Source: Anseranas semipalmata
Lineage: Eukaryota > Chordata > Aves > Anseriformes > Anseranatidae
Length of the DNA stretch: 64,000 nucleotides
Reading direction: 5' to 3'
NCBI GenBank assembly: GCA_013399115.1
Contig: VXAA01003156.1
Coordinates: 1,074,940-1,138,939, forward strand
The notes beneath the pieces are model-generated. The model saw only the letters and a program-made list of their open reading frames with translations. It ran no database searches and was not told where the DNA came from. A program made the position numbers and the translations under genes. Shown here in pieces: positions 11,349 to 22,160 of the stretch. How positions within the stretch are numbered: position 1 is the stretch's first letter; each line of letters starts with the position of its first letter.

Positions 11349-14300
11349 CTGCAAAAAAATGAGAGTTAAAACTGATCAGTTGATCCAAAAAGTTTAGGAT
11401 CTATGCCAAAGAACCCTCTAAAAACTCTAGGAGAATCAGAGGCAGGTGCTAACTACAACTGTCTAGCCCGTCTAGCTTTGTCTGTCGTACATCCCACTGA
11501 CTTGCTCCACCCACAGCTTTAAAGATTGCCTCTGTTTCTCCTAGAGCTTTCTGAAAGTGTTTCTGAGCTACTAAATCCCAGTTTGATTTATACCTCCATA
11601 AAAATCCAGTTGTTCAGATACAGGGCTTTGGTTATTTTCATGTTTCAAAGCCACCTGATCATTAGCTCGCATGTATGGGGGATAAGAAGATACAGACTCA
11701 CTTGTACATTTGCATCGTGATGGATTTTCTCTAATTGTCTTTTTTTTTCTGAATTCTAAAGGTCATGAGCCATTGCAGGCATGAATTTAAATAACAATAA
11801 AAGTTCAGACCAGGAGGTATATCAGTCAATAGAGTGCATTGACCACCAAGAGAAGCTAACATATGAAGAGGGAGGCCAGGGAGGTTCAAGAGTTAAGGAA
11901 TATTTCTATTTCAAGTGGACAAACATGTAACGCTACCTGCAAGACTTGCTGATAAGAATGTGCAGACGCTTGGGTTAGTGCTGGAGCCAGAAACGTTACA
12001 CCAGATCTGACGGGGGCTTTGGCCTCTAGCAGCACCGTGGTGCTCAGCACAGCTCAGCCCACTTCCCTGCTTGCCATGCCCCGAGCTTTCCTGTGCTGTG
12101 GAATTACACTGCTCCACCTGTGTGACTCAAGCAAGATCATTTAAGGAGGTACCAACCCTCCCCTTAAAACACCCACAACCCAAAGAAGCACAATGACAGC
12201 ATCTCTAGCTCAAGTTACCACAGATACTAACTGTTAATGCAGCCACTGAGAGCAACACAGAGAAAAAGTAAGTGGCTCTGAAGACCTTTTAAAAAAGCAA
12301 GAGCTCTCTCTTAAAAAAAAAAAAAAAAAAAGGCTCTAAGGTACAATCCCACAGACCTGTGCTACCTGCTCAGGCACACACAACAACTTGTGTATGTTCA
12401 CCAGCTTTCATCTTTGCCTGGGCCAAGTCATCTACAAACACAAGGACAACGGCAACACTGGCTTGTTATTTCTGAATTCGCTGGTGCCCAGGGCAAGTGA
12501 CTGCTGGCAGCACACTGTCCTCTGTGCCTGCCGTTGCAGCTGGCTGGAGGGACACTGGCCAGGTATCTGTTGCATCCACGAGAGGAAGTGGGACACCCCT
12601 CAGTAGAGCGGTTCCCTGGTGTCTCAGCTGGGGGACCCAAACCTGCCTGCAGGACAGGGGCACTGGGAGGCAGTGGAAAGGGGCACTCCTGGCCTCCCGC
12701 ACCCCCTCCTCTCTACAAGTTGCTCTTTCCCCTTCCCTCAACGAGCCCTCCCCTGGCCTTATCACATTCCCTCCATTCTTCTCATTGCCCTCCTCTCAGC
12801 TTGCCTCCAAGGCACCCAGGCCGTGCTGCTGCTCCCCACCGGCCCTGCGCTGGGGCTTCCAGGTCCCTTGCTCAGACCTCTCACATTGGGTTCATGGCTG
12901 CCACAGCGGCAGGGTGGGGAAGCCCTGCCGTCCCACTCGTTGCCTTCTCCCACAGCTCTGAAGACTACATACACTCTCTATCTACCTTTGCTATGCAAAG
13001 TACCACATAAACCCCCCAATTCTTGATGCTATCTATTCACCATAACTCAGTTTCCATAAACTCTCCCCCATTTATTCCTCACTGAAGCACTCTTATCTTA
13101 TCTTGCAAACCTGACTTGACACCAGGCAGTTTGGTGTTTATATGAAAAAAGGGTTCGGCTTTCACAACAGTTCAGCAGCCACAAGCACAGCTAGATCTTC
13201 AGAACAGCTTAGCCTGCATTTTTGGGCACTAAAATGAGCAGCCAGCTCTTCCCAGAGGGCTCTCTGTAATGGCGTGCTTTGAAAACATGACTTTAAATAT
13301 CCCCAAAACTGTTAGATGCCGAGTCTTTGTTGAAAAATCAGACTGTAGCCAGGTGCCTCCCTGCAGCCAAGCATACCTGATGTCTGCTCTGCAGCCCTTT
13401 GCAACCCTTCCTTTGTTTCCTGCTGCCTTCTGAGCCTATATGAACACGAGCTATCGGGGCAAATGCAAGTCTGGCCCCCACCTACTTCTGATTTTGACAG
13501 ACTGGAACTCGACTGATTCAGTTTGCAAACTTGAGGCAATATTTTACTGTGTCTTTGCCTGTTCCTTCGTATTAAAACTAACTCAGGAGCAAGCAAATTG
13601 TGCTGTGGGACTGCAAATCACTGACATTCAAAGCTGGGTCACCTGGAGGTCAGTATTCACTCTTGATCTCTCTCTCCCTCTCTCTCTTCTTTTTTTTTTT
13701 TTTTCTGTTAAGAGCACTGCCAGCAACTCTTTGGAAGGCACCAAAGAAAGCAAGCTGTCCTTATACAAATACAACAATACATATGCCCATTATTTTTACC
13801 TGGCATGGAAACCTGCACGTCTTTACTCATCAGTTCAGTTATATTGGCTTTAAATGAAGGATCGTTGCACAGTGACTGTTTTGTTGTACAGCAATTTGGT
13901 GACATCAGTCCTCCACCCTATAAGTTGCGGAGCGCTGCAGGGTCATGAAGCGATGTATCACTAACCTCCTGTTATTTCAGGATACGGAAATATCTCTCAA
14001 GCGCTGCATATAGACTACGGACTCATCATGAACCAACCTGGAAATTTCAGTCTGAACAGCAGTCTTAAATTAGAAGCACGGGGAAGTCTGCAGTGGAATA
14101 GCAGACTGTCTCCTTTCATCCCACACTAAACAGGAATACAAAGGGAAGCAGAGTTTTATAGATAAAAGCACAGGTAGTGCTGTTAAGATAAAAGTTACAA
14201 AAGTCCTGGTCCCAAATGCCTGAAAATCCTTGGTAACATTTCTGTTCCTTTAGTGGGCTCAGATCAGATCTGAACAGAGAAGGTATCACCAGCACTCCCC

Positions 14301-15892
14301 ACCTGGACCTAGAAGAGCCCCGCTTTGGGGTTAGATTGAAGAGGGAAAAAATAACTCTATGCCTAACTTTCTATTGTTACTCTGGACAGCAGTGGTCACT
14401 CATTGCTCGTAGAAACACCCAGTTCAATACAGACTCTTTAATATCCAGGCAGCTTTACAGAGGAGACTCATTTTCATAGGTAGGAATATGAAAAGCAGAG
14501 CAACAGACCACCGTGCTCAGGAGGCAGAGCATCTCAATGCCGGTGCCAAATTTGAGCTCCTGTGCCCTTTCTACCATGTGAAGGAGGTGCTAGATGTGGG
14601 ACCACATAACAGCACACACCTGCTGCTTGCACACAGTCATGTACACAGACCATGGTGTAAGGTCCAGAGTCACGTTACCGACTTGATTTCACAAACAGTG
14701 GAGCCAGAGATATCCTCCGGGATGTCCAGAGGAAATACACACCCAAGAACTGGATATCAGGGCTGTACACAAATGAAAGAGCACTGATTTGGCTTCAGCA
14801 AAAGATTTTTTAAATAACAGGTTTGCAGAAACAGATGCTATTTGTAAAGTATGTCCTGGGGTTATCCAGACAGGTCCTTGGCTACTGAATACCATCCTCC
14901 CCTCAAGGACAGTTGTTTTCAACCTTTTTCAGTCTGGGAAGCCCTGTAAACTTTTCCAGGGGAGATGAGGTCTTGTGAAGCATATTTAAACCCACTTGTG
15001 GTCGGCCTGATTTCCACAGTTACTTCTGAATACCGGAGTCACCAGGTCCACAGGAACTGGCACCCACTGCTCCAGGCTTATCTTTCAGTATCTTTTTCCG
15101 GGGGGCAACTCTCCGTGCTTGTGGACAAGGAGCTCCATTGCTTCCCTGAGCCGCGCCGATTACCTCGTTCCTGACCCTAGGTTCATGTACTGCAGATCGG
15201 CAGCCCTTGGTTCCCAGTTTTCTTTTGGAGGTGCACAACAATGTATACCCCCTCCAAGTGGGAAACAGTCAATTCTGTAAGCAAATTGTGAAAGCATAAT
15301 TATGAGTACAATTAAGGTGAAATATAGCTCTATTGAAGTCGGTGGGAGTTTTATTATTAACCAATGTTTCACCTCTGTGTTTCGGGTGGATAGTTATCCT
15401 GTTCAAGGAAAGAAGCCATTATTTAATCAAAATGGCATTTATAATGCAATGCTTCTGTCATATTCAAGCCTTCAGAACATGTTTACTTTAATCAGTTCTA
15501 ATTAAATTGCTACACAAGAAAAATATTTAGTTCTACTGATGTGTGTATGTATATTCAGGGGAAAGCAATGCAAATTGCCCAGAATCTCATGAATTGCTAT
15601 TTGTACTGCTTTAAACTCTGGTGATGTATTTAGCCAGTCACACCTGACTCTTCTCTTGCAATCCACTGAAACAGATTGCTTTAAAATGAGAGTGAGCATT
15701 TCCAAACTAAAGCAATGCAGCATTTACGGCAATGCAGCATTTACAATGAAGCAAAGGATTGCCAAACTCTCGGCCCTGTTAATTGCAAGGTTTAAGCAGC
15801 ACATTCACAGTTGACAGGATTTTCAAGGGATAAAAAGCAAGCAAACAACAAGCAGGCTGAGGGATGCTTGGGACACTCACACTCACACTCAC
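11349..15892. other. Non-coding stretch, no gene recognised
   Basis: Contains an A tract at 12313-12331, a CT-rich/T-rich stretch near 13665-13704 and an (ACTCAC)n stretch at about 15875-15893. The latter sits next to a candidate microexon. A possible minus-strand exon near 13383-13432, bounded by an AG and a gtatgc donor, was too weak to call. Confidence 0.4.
15712..15744. repeat. Short tandem duplication, 17-base period
   Basis: The 16 bases GCAATGCAGCATTTAC occur twice, at 15712-15727 and 15729-15744, separated by one G. Confidence 0.9.
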
Positions 15893-15919
15893 CCGTGCTG
15901 GCCATGGTGTTGGCAAACA
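15893..15919 (-). CDS. Candidate 27-base microexon
   Basis: On the minus strand a strong pyrimidine tract and AG (ccttttcccccctccgcag) precede 27 bases, followed immediately by a gtgagtgtgagt donor. In the phase with two leading bases it reads FANTMAST. The size is a multiple of three, as is common in alternatively used microexons. The splice signals are seen; expression and parent gene are unknown. Splice-like signals of this quality also occur by chance in a region this long. Confidence 0.25.
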
Positions 15920-16667
15920 CTGCGGAGGGGGGAAAAGGAGGTCAAAAGCAGCTCTTCTGAGCCCTGGCAGCCCCTCCCTGTCACCTCTTCCTTGATTTCA
16001 TGGTGGGAAACTCCCTGACCCTGCCCTTGTGCCCTCTGATCTGTTCTGTCACGGTCCCCTGGGTTCTCGTCTAGCTTTACCAGTCTCCTCTTGACTAGGC
16101 TGAGCACGGAGCTATGCAGCAGGTCCAGTGTGCTCAGCCAGGGCTTTGCGAAGGGGAAGGTCACCCTCTGCCACGCACCCAGCCCCACCGAGCTGTGCTG
16201 GCGCGCCCTGACCCTCACCTCACCCCTCCGTGTATTTTGGGGCTAGCGCGTGCACACACGAATGTGAGGTCGTCTCCGGTGGGAAGGTCTCAGTGACATG
16301 ACCACAGGAGCAGGAGCAAGGTGGGCCCAGCTCTGGGGGACACTGACCAGTCCCTGCGACACACATGCGCTCCTCCCTGGCAGAGCCCGGGGCTAGGCAC
16401 CGCTCCTGCTCTGCCCAGGGGTGCTGCTGGCCGCTTGGCATGAGCGGGCTCTGGTCCCTCCCGGAGCAGGGCAATGTCCCCCGGCCCCGCCAGGACACGC
16501 AGGTCCCAGCAAAAAACAAGGCGCCTCTCTCTCCAACCCGCCCTTCCTTCCTGCCTTCCCTCCCGAGGGGCTGCCACCACTCCTCAGGCACCTCTGCTGC
16601 TCTCCCTCTCCCTTGCCAGCTCCCCAGCATCGCCCTCCTCTCCCAGCACCCACGGGCTCGGATGTAC

Positions 16668-16702
16668 CTGCTCCGGGGTCCCGGCATTGGAGTCTTCTCC
16701 AC
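16668..16702 (-). CDS. Candidate 35-base microexon
   Basis: On the minus strand, an acceptor (gtgtccaccacag) and a donor (GAGCAG|gtacat) enclose 35 bases. One frame leaves in phase 1 and would join the candidate microexon at 15893-15919 in its FANTMAST frame; another reads GEDSNAGTPEQ. No family is recognised. This is a weak candidate, recorded because of its neighbour. Confidence 0.15.
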
Positions 16703-19700
16703 CTGTGGTGGACACGACAGCGAGCAGACAGCGAGCAGGCGCCGAGCTGGGTGGCAGCTTTCTTCCTCCTCTGTGGTTCGGCAACAGCGCCTGTGCGAGG
16801 GGCAGAGAGGGTGCAGAGGGGCTTTGCTTGTGCAGGCAGGCTTTGCTCCTTCGGAGTTTTGCGGCGTTTATCAGATTCCTTGAGGAGAGGGCGAACATTG
16901 CGATATATTTAGACTGAGCAAGGGTCTGGAGCAAGTCCCAGGACTCGCAGGGGTTAACACATTGCTGCTAAGGGAGCCGAGGACCGCTTGCTGTCCCAGC
17001 AGGCTATTTTTTGCACCGTAAGGGCATTGCAGTAAAACAACTTCCTCTTTTCTGACCCCAAACCTTCACCTGGGCAGGCTGTCCACGTTCAGGCCACTGC
17101 CAAGTTAGCAGGAGAAACGTTTCACAGGAAACTGGGGTCTTTTGGAAACTTCTGCCTACAGGAATGCACATGTCATGCATTTCCTCCTCAAACACCCCCT
17201 CTTTTTTTTTGATCTTTCGGCGGTTCCCTTGACCCAGCCCTTGTGTGAGGGGCTGCTGGCTGAGGCAGTGTGGGCTGCAACAAGCTGTGCGTGGCAAAGG
17301 TAGGTAAAACCTAAGGCAAAGAGCAGCCCCTGATGGTCTCTTGGTGGGGACAGGTCCAAGCCAACCCTGACGGCTGCTGCACATACCACCCCCTTCCCAG
17401 TCTTCCTCTGCTGATGGGGAGCTCCTCCACAGCATGATGTTGCATCCCCCCTTCTCTCCAGCTTGACACATGTATCCAGTCTCCCTCTGCCAGATGCATC
17501 CCAGAAACTTGAAAAAAAAAAAAAAACTGCACCAGAAGGAAAGACAATGCATTCTGGTCGAGGAGCTGATGGCATTGCACGGGGTCCTTTTGTGCCATAC
17601 GCCAGGTGCACAAACCCAACCAGGAGGCAGTCGAGCAACCTGTCCAGATCTGGCCTTTAACTAAGGGGTCAGGGAACAGGATGGAAAATAAGGTCTGATA
17701 TATACATATGATGAAAGGTTGACAGTTATCTCATTGTGTGCTTCAGTGTGAAAACCACAGCAACAATGATACTGGAATGTGCTTTTCTTCCCTACAAATC
17801 ATTCGCACCAGGTGGAGGGGCCCTTTACATGCACGAGAATTTCTGTGATTTGGGGGCTGCACACCTTAAAGAAGACGGGTCCTGAAACTACCTACAAAAA
17901 TCCTGTTCTGCCAGACAAGCTGCAGCAGCAGGAGATGAAGTTATTTGCACAGGGGACTTGCCTAAAGCCAAACAGCAGGGGAACACCTGTCCCAGCCAGG
18001 AGGGCTCACCCATGCAAAGCTGCACACACTCAGGCCTCTGTCCTGCTACTGCTTAATTTGGCTCTTGGGGAATTTTTTGAAGCAAGGATCACATCTGACA
18101 GTCACCCTCTTTTGCAACCACAGAGCCTCTCAATGGACACCATAAAAATCATTTATTGCGGGAGATTTCAACCCCTCTAGCACACGTTAATAACAGGAGC
18201 TTGGAGAAGCAGCATGATGGCCCATACAGTTTTAAAAGTCACCACTAAATATAGATGAAATATAGATAAATCACAGATATTATAGATAAATCACAGTAAA
18301 GAAATCACACTACAGACAGACTTTGCCCAGCATTTTACAGTCAGAACAGTCTGAGGGGCTCAGCAAAGGCTGGGCACCTCTGGGAAGCTCACGCCTGGCT
18401 TCTCTGCCATAGGGAAGTGCCCTCTGCTCTCAAGTCGCTTCCTACCAGCCCCGAGTGTCACAAAGGTGACAAGAAAGATAGGATGCAGCTGCATGCCTGG
18501 GGGATCCAGAGACACAACAGCTTTCCACACTCGGGGACTTCTTTGGGTGGAGAGTTTTCTTATGGGTAAGGAAGCTGATGCATCCATCAGAAGCGAAGCT
18601 GATGCTGACTAAGAGGTTTTTCCTCTTCCCGTTACATCCTCTGCAGCTCAAGGGGCAATTTCCTGCCTAGTTGTGATTTGGAGAAGCCATGCTACACACT
18701 GCACGTGGATGAACAGGAAGCAGCCCTGGCTCAAGGTCTGGGCTCCCGCTGGCAGCTCGCAACATCCTCACAAGGCGCCTGGCATCATAGCCCCAGCCCT
18801 CGGAGCCGGCTGTCCCAGCGGCTGGGGCAGCCTGCTTCCCTCCCCGGCTGGTTCCATTTTAATGCTAATATAGCACATAACCTGCGTTGAAAAAACACAT
18901 AAAACACACAGCTTAAAAACAAACAAACAAACAATCAAACAACAACAACAACAAAAACCCGCATAGTTATGCTACTAAAATTTTTCAAGCTAAGACAAAA
19001 ATAACCGTGTACAACAGCCAACAATGGCTTTGTAGGGCCCTCTAGACTGTGAACACTGTCACATATTGTGTCAACACAGGGCACTTCCAGTACTAATTGT
19101 CAGTTGCATACATGCAAACACATCCTCTTGTAAGAGCACCTAGAGCATTAAAATCTTGCACTCTTTTCCAGCCACTTTTACTCCAAGTTTTGCCCTAGCC
19201 CAGAGCTGGAGTATTTGGCTTGTGTGCACTCCAGGGGATGTTCTATTCCTGTTCAAAAGCTGACTGTGACTGGATTCTTTTATGTATTGTATTTTGGTAA
19301 CAGAGTCATTTCTGTTGGCCCCAAGCATTTGCTGAACACATGGGGGTAAACTGAGCTTAGAAACTGCTAGCTTGAGACTCTTTCTTTAGGAACCTGGTTT
19401 TCTGACAGCATCAAACTTTTTGCTCACTGCACATTAGAAACTTTTGTCTGGTGAATAAGACCCCAGAACTGCAGCATCCAAATCACAAGACATTTTTGAA
19501 AATGCTGGTTACACTCCTCAGTAACTCTCAGGTTTGGTCTGAGCTGAAAGCAATTTAAACGGATGTCTCCTGGAGAAGGGCTGGGTAGGAGAAGCCTCAC
19601 AAAGATGAAAAAGTGTTCTATATACCTATTAAAAAGGGAAAGTCCCATGCAATAATTCTTACGCATTTAACCCTGCCCAGAGCACTTTGAGTTGCAACTG

Positions 19701-21470
19701 TATAAAGACATCAGCACAGTAGTTTTTTTTTTTTTTTTTCATCTCCAAACTAGTTACTTAAAAATAAGCCTCTGGGTAGTGTAGAAGTATGCTCAGCAGT
19801 GTATAAAACAATGGAGGTTTATGGAAGGAAGAAAGGAGTGTGCAGAGTCAGGGAAGGTGTATCGTATGTGAGCAGCAGATGTGAGAGGGTGATGTTTTGT
19901 CCCCCAAATCCCTCGGGCTGCTGACAGTGTTAGAGTTCATCCTAAGGTACCTGTAAGTTACCCTTCCACTGCTCTAATAATTTAATGTACTGACACCATC
20001 TTCATCCTGGAAAACACGTTATATGAGTGGGTACCCAACACCTACCGTCATCTGAAACCTGGCACCATTTCCAACATGAGGCCAAAGAATGGGAAACTCA
20101 TTCTAAATACTGTAAAGCAACAGGCACTTTATCAGCTATCATAGATATTAAGGCTATCTTTAGCCAGAGTTTAGATCCATCTATGTCTCCTCCAAAGCAA
20201 TACCCTGTCTTCATTTGTTCCTATAAAATGGTCTCTAATCTAAGAACATGCCACAGCAGGATGGAGAGGAGGCCACCACAAACAATCCCAGCTCCATCTC
20301 TCCTGAAAGCCACCGGGGCCACAGCCTTCCCAGCTGTTTCACCCAAACATTCCACATCTGCACATAGCAGAGGAGCTCAGAGAGAAAAACCCCTGCACCA
20401 CAGCTGTGTTACACAGGGACCTCCTTCCCCAGGGGACCTTACAGCCTCACCTTCTCACCAGCCCTGGATACAACTCTCTTTTGCTTTACCAGAAACCCAG
20501 GAGCATGTGCTGGATGCTCACTGGGTGCCTGGAGTGCCATAAGGACAGGGTATAGGCATTGGGCACAGCCTGCAAACACACCATCCCACTGCAGTGGGAG
20601 ACCAGGAGGCAGCACAATGGATCCCAGTCTGGGGGGAAAGGATGCTCTTCTGCTGGATGGCAGGAGCTTGGGAACAATACAATATTAATTAAATACAATA
20701 ACTGTGTATGTAATACAAAACAATCAGCAAACTCCAGTGACCGCTACAGCAAAAAGTGGATTCACTTCAGTTGATATCTGGCCATTTGTTTCAAAGGCAC
20801 AGGAGGAGGACTGCTGGGGGAGCTGAGAAAGGGGCAGCTGGACTGGATCTCCCCTGACAGCTTCCCTCCCGCTGCCTTCTTCATGGTACTTGTAGCAGGG
20901 CTGGTTCACTCTAGGGCCAGCCCCAAACTGATCCAGCCCTAGGGAGCACCACTGGGTCTCTGTTGTCTACGCAGGGCCACCGATCCTTTCCACTGAATTA
21001 GGCTGGTTTAACCGGCGGAGCAGCACGTTTCCTCCCACCAGTGCTGGAGTCAGCAGAAGTCTGGATGGGAGAGTAATGCAGGGATGGGCGAGTAATGCAG
21101 GGATGGGCACTCTCTTAGCAGACAGACCTTGTATAGGTTGTGGGGTTGCTGGTTCTGGGGAGCTTGTATTGCTCAAATCTAGCCCAGAAGTAATTTCTCA
21201 TGTGCACTAACAGAGCATGGGCAAGGCTGGCTCCTGGTACAGCACTCCAGTGCGTGAAGCCATGTCCAGGGCACGCCAGAGCCCTTGGTGTCTTGCCTGC
21301 ATGTTTAAAGCTCACTGCAGTGGGGTGGCACCACGAACCTGCCCACGGGAGCTTGCATTCAGGACAGTCCTGCCACGTCCCTCACCCCTCTTTCCCATAG
21401 CCTGCAGCCCTAGGTACAACCAAGGCAGAGTTTTGCATTATGAACACAAAACTTGGGATTTAAATAGAGA
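16703..21470. other. Non-coding stretch with low-complexity tracts
   Basis: No gene recognised. Contains an A run near 17512-17526, a (CAAA)n/(CAA)n tract at about 18918-18957, a T run near 19722-19739, and a repeated GATAAATCACAG motif near 18264-18297. It ends in the purine microsatellite upstream of the CpG island. Confidence 0.45.
21071..21108. repeat. Tandem duplication of a 19-mer
   Basis: GAGTAATGCAGGGATGGGC occurs twice back to back, at 21071-21089 and 21090-21108. Confidence 0.95.
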
Positions 21471-21668
21471 GAAAAGAAAGAAAGGAAGGAGGAGAAGAGA
21501 AGAGAAGAGAAGAGAAGAGAAGAGAAGAGAAGAGAAGAGAAGAGAAGAGAAGAGAAGAGAAGAGAAGAGAAGAGAAGAGCAGAGAAGAGAAGACAAGAGA
21601 AAACAANGAGAAGAGAAGAGAAGAGAAGAGAAGAGAAGAGAAGAGAAGAGAAGAGAAGAGAAGAGAAG
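21471..21668. repeat. (AGAAG)n purine microsatellite
   Basis: A nearly pure purine array with a pentamer period (about 33 copies), interrupted by variant units around 21579-21610 and an ambiguous base at 21607. It ends about 450 bases before the start codon of the plus-strand gene. Homopurine arrays are polymorphic and can adopt triplex structure. The long open frames across it are repeat artefacts. Confidence 0.97.
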
Positions 21669-21876
21669 CCCACTCCACTCTCGCTCCTCCCCACCCAAAG
21701 CATTCCAGCCTTTCCTTTCCTGCCACTTGAGAGGGGGGTTGTTTATTGACATTATGCAAGTGCTGAAATATTTTTTCTTTTTCTTCTCACCCGTCTTTTC
21801 TTCCTCCTCCCCCCTCCCTCCTCTGGGGGTTGCAAAGGTAGTTCAAACCCCTCCAGTCACCTCGNGAGAGGTGAGC

Positions 21877-22096
21877 CCGGCCGCCCCCCGCGGCACACCC
21901 CCGGCCCCGCTCCTCCTTCCCCGCGGCGGCCGCCCGGGCGGTACTTAACTCGCTTCGGGCAGTGCTCGGCTGCGGGCGGCCCCCCCCCCGGCCNCCCCCG
22001 CGGCACACCCCCGGCCCCGCTCCTCCTTCCCCGCGGCGGCCGCCCGGGGGGTACTTAACTCGCTTCGGGCAGTGCTCGGCTGCGGGCGGCCCCGCT
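21877..22096. repeat. 110-base tandem duplication inside the CpG island
   Basis: The segment beginning CGGCACACCCCCGGCCCCGC at 21891 recurs at 22001, and the match extends to about 21877-21986 and 21987-22096. The copies differ by only a few bases (for example gggcggtac against ggggggtac). The N at 21994 sits near the junction. It is either a recent duplication in the promoter or an assembly error at a GC-rich join. Confidence 0.85.
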
Positions 22097-22117
22097 CCCG
22101 GCCCCGGCCCCGGCCCG

Positions 22118-22160
22118 ATGCTGCGCTCGCTGCTCTCCGGCTGCCTCTGCCCCCACGCAG
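22118..22160 (+). CDS. C8orf58-like gene, coding exon 1
   Basis: ATG at 22118 inside the CpG island; reads MLRSLLSGCLCPHA plus one base (phase 1) before the donor CAG|gtaagg. Joining to exon 2 gives Gly15-Lys-Lys. The start context is weak (C at -3, C at +4). No in-frame upstream alternative was identified. Confidence 0.6.

Noticed and set aside
16365..16917. Several overlapping open frames on both strands
   Set aside because: GC-rich DNA with few stops; many frames open at once, none with family resemblance.
20027..20542. 171-codon plus-strand open frame
   Set aside because: Random-looking composition, no promoter, no splice context.
21217..21948. 243-codon plus-strand open frame and its antisense counterparts
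   Set aside because: Held open by the AGAAG array; crosses ambiguous bases and GC-rich promoter DNA.
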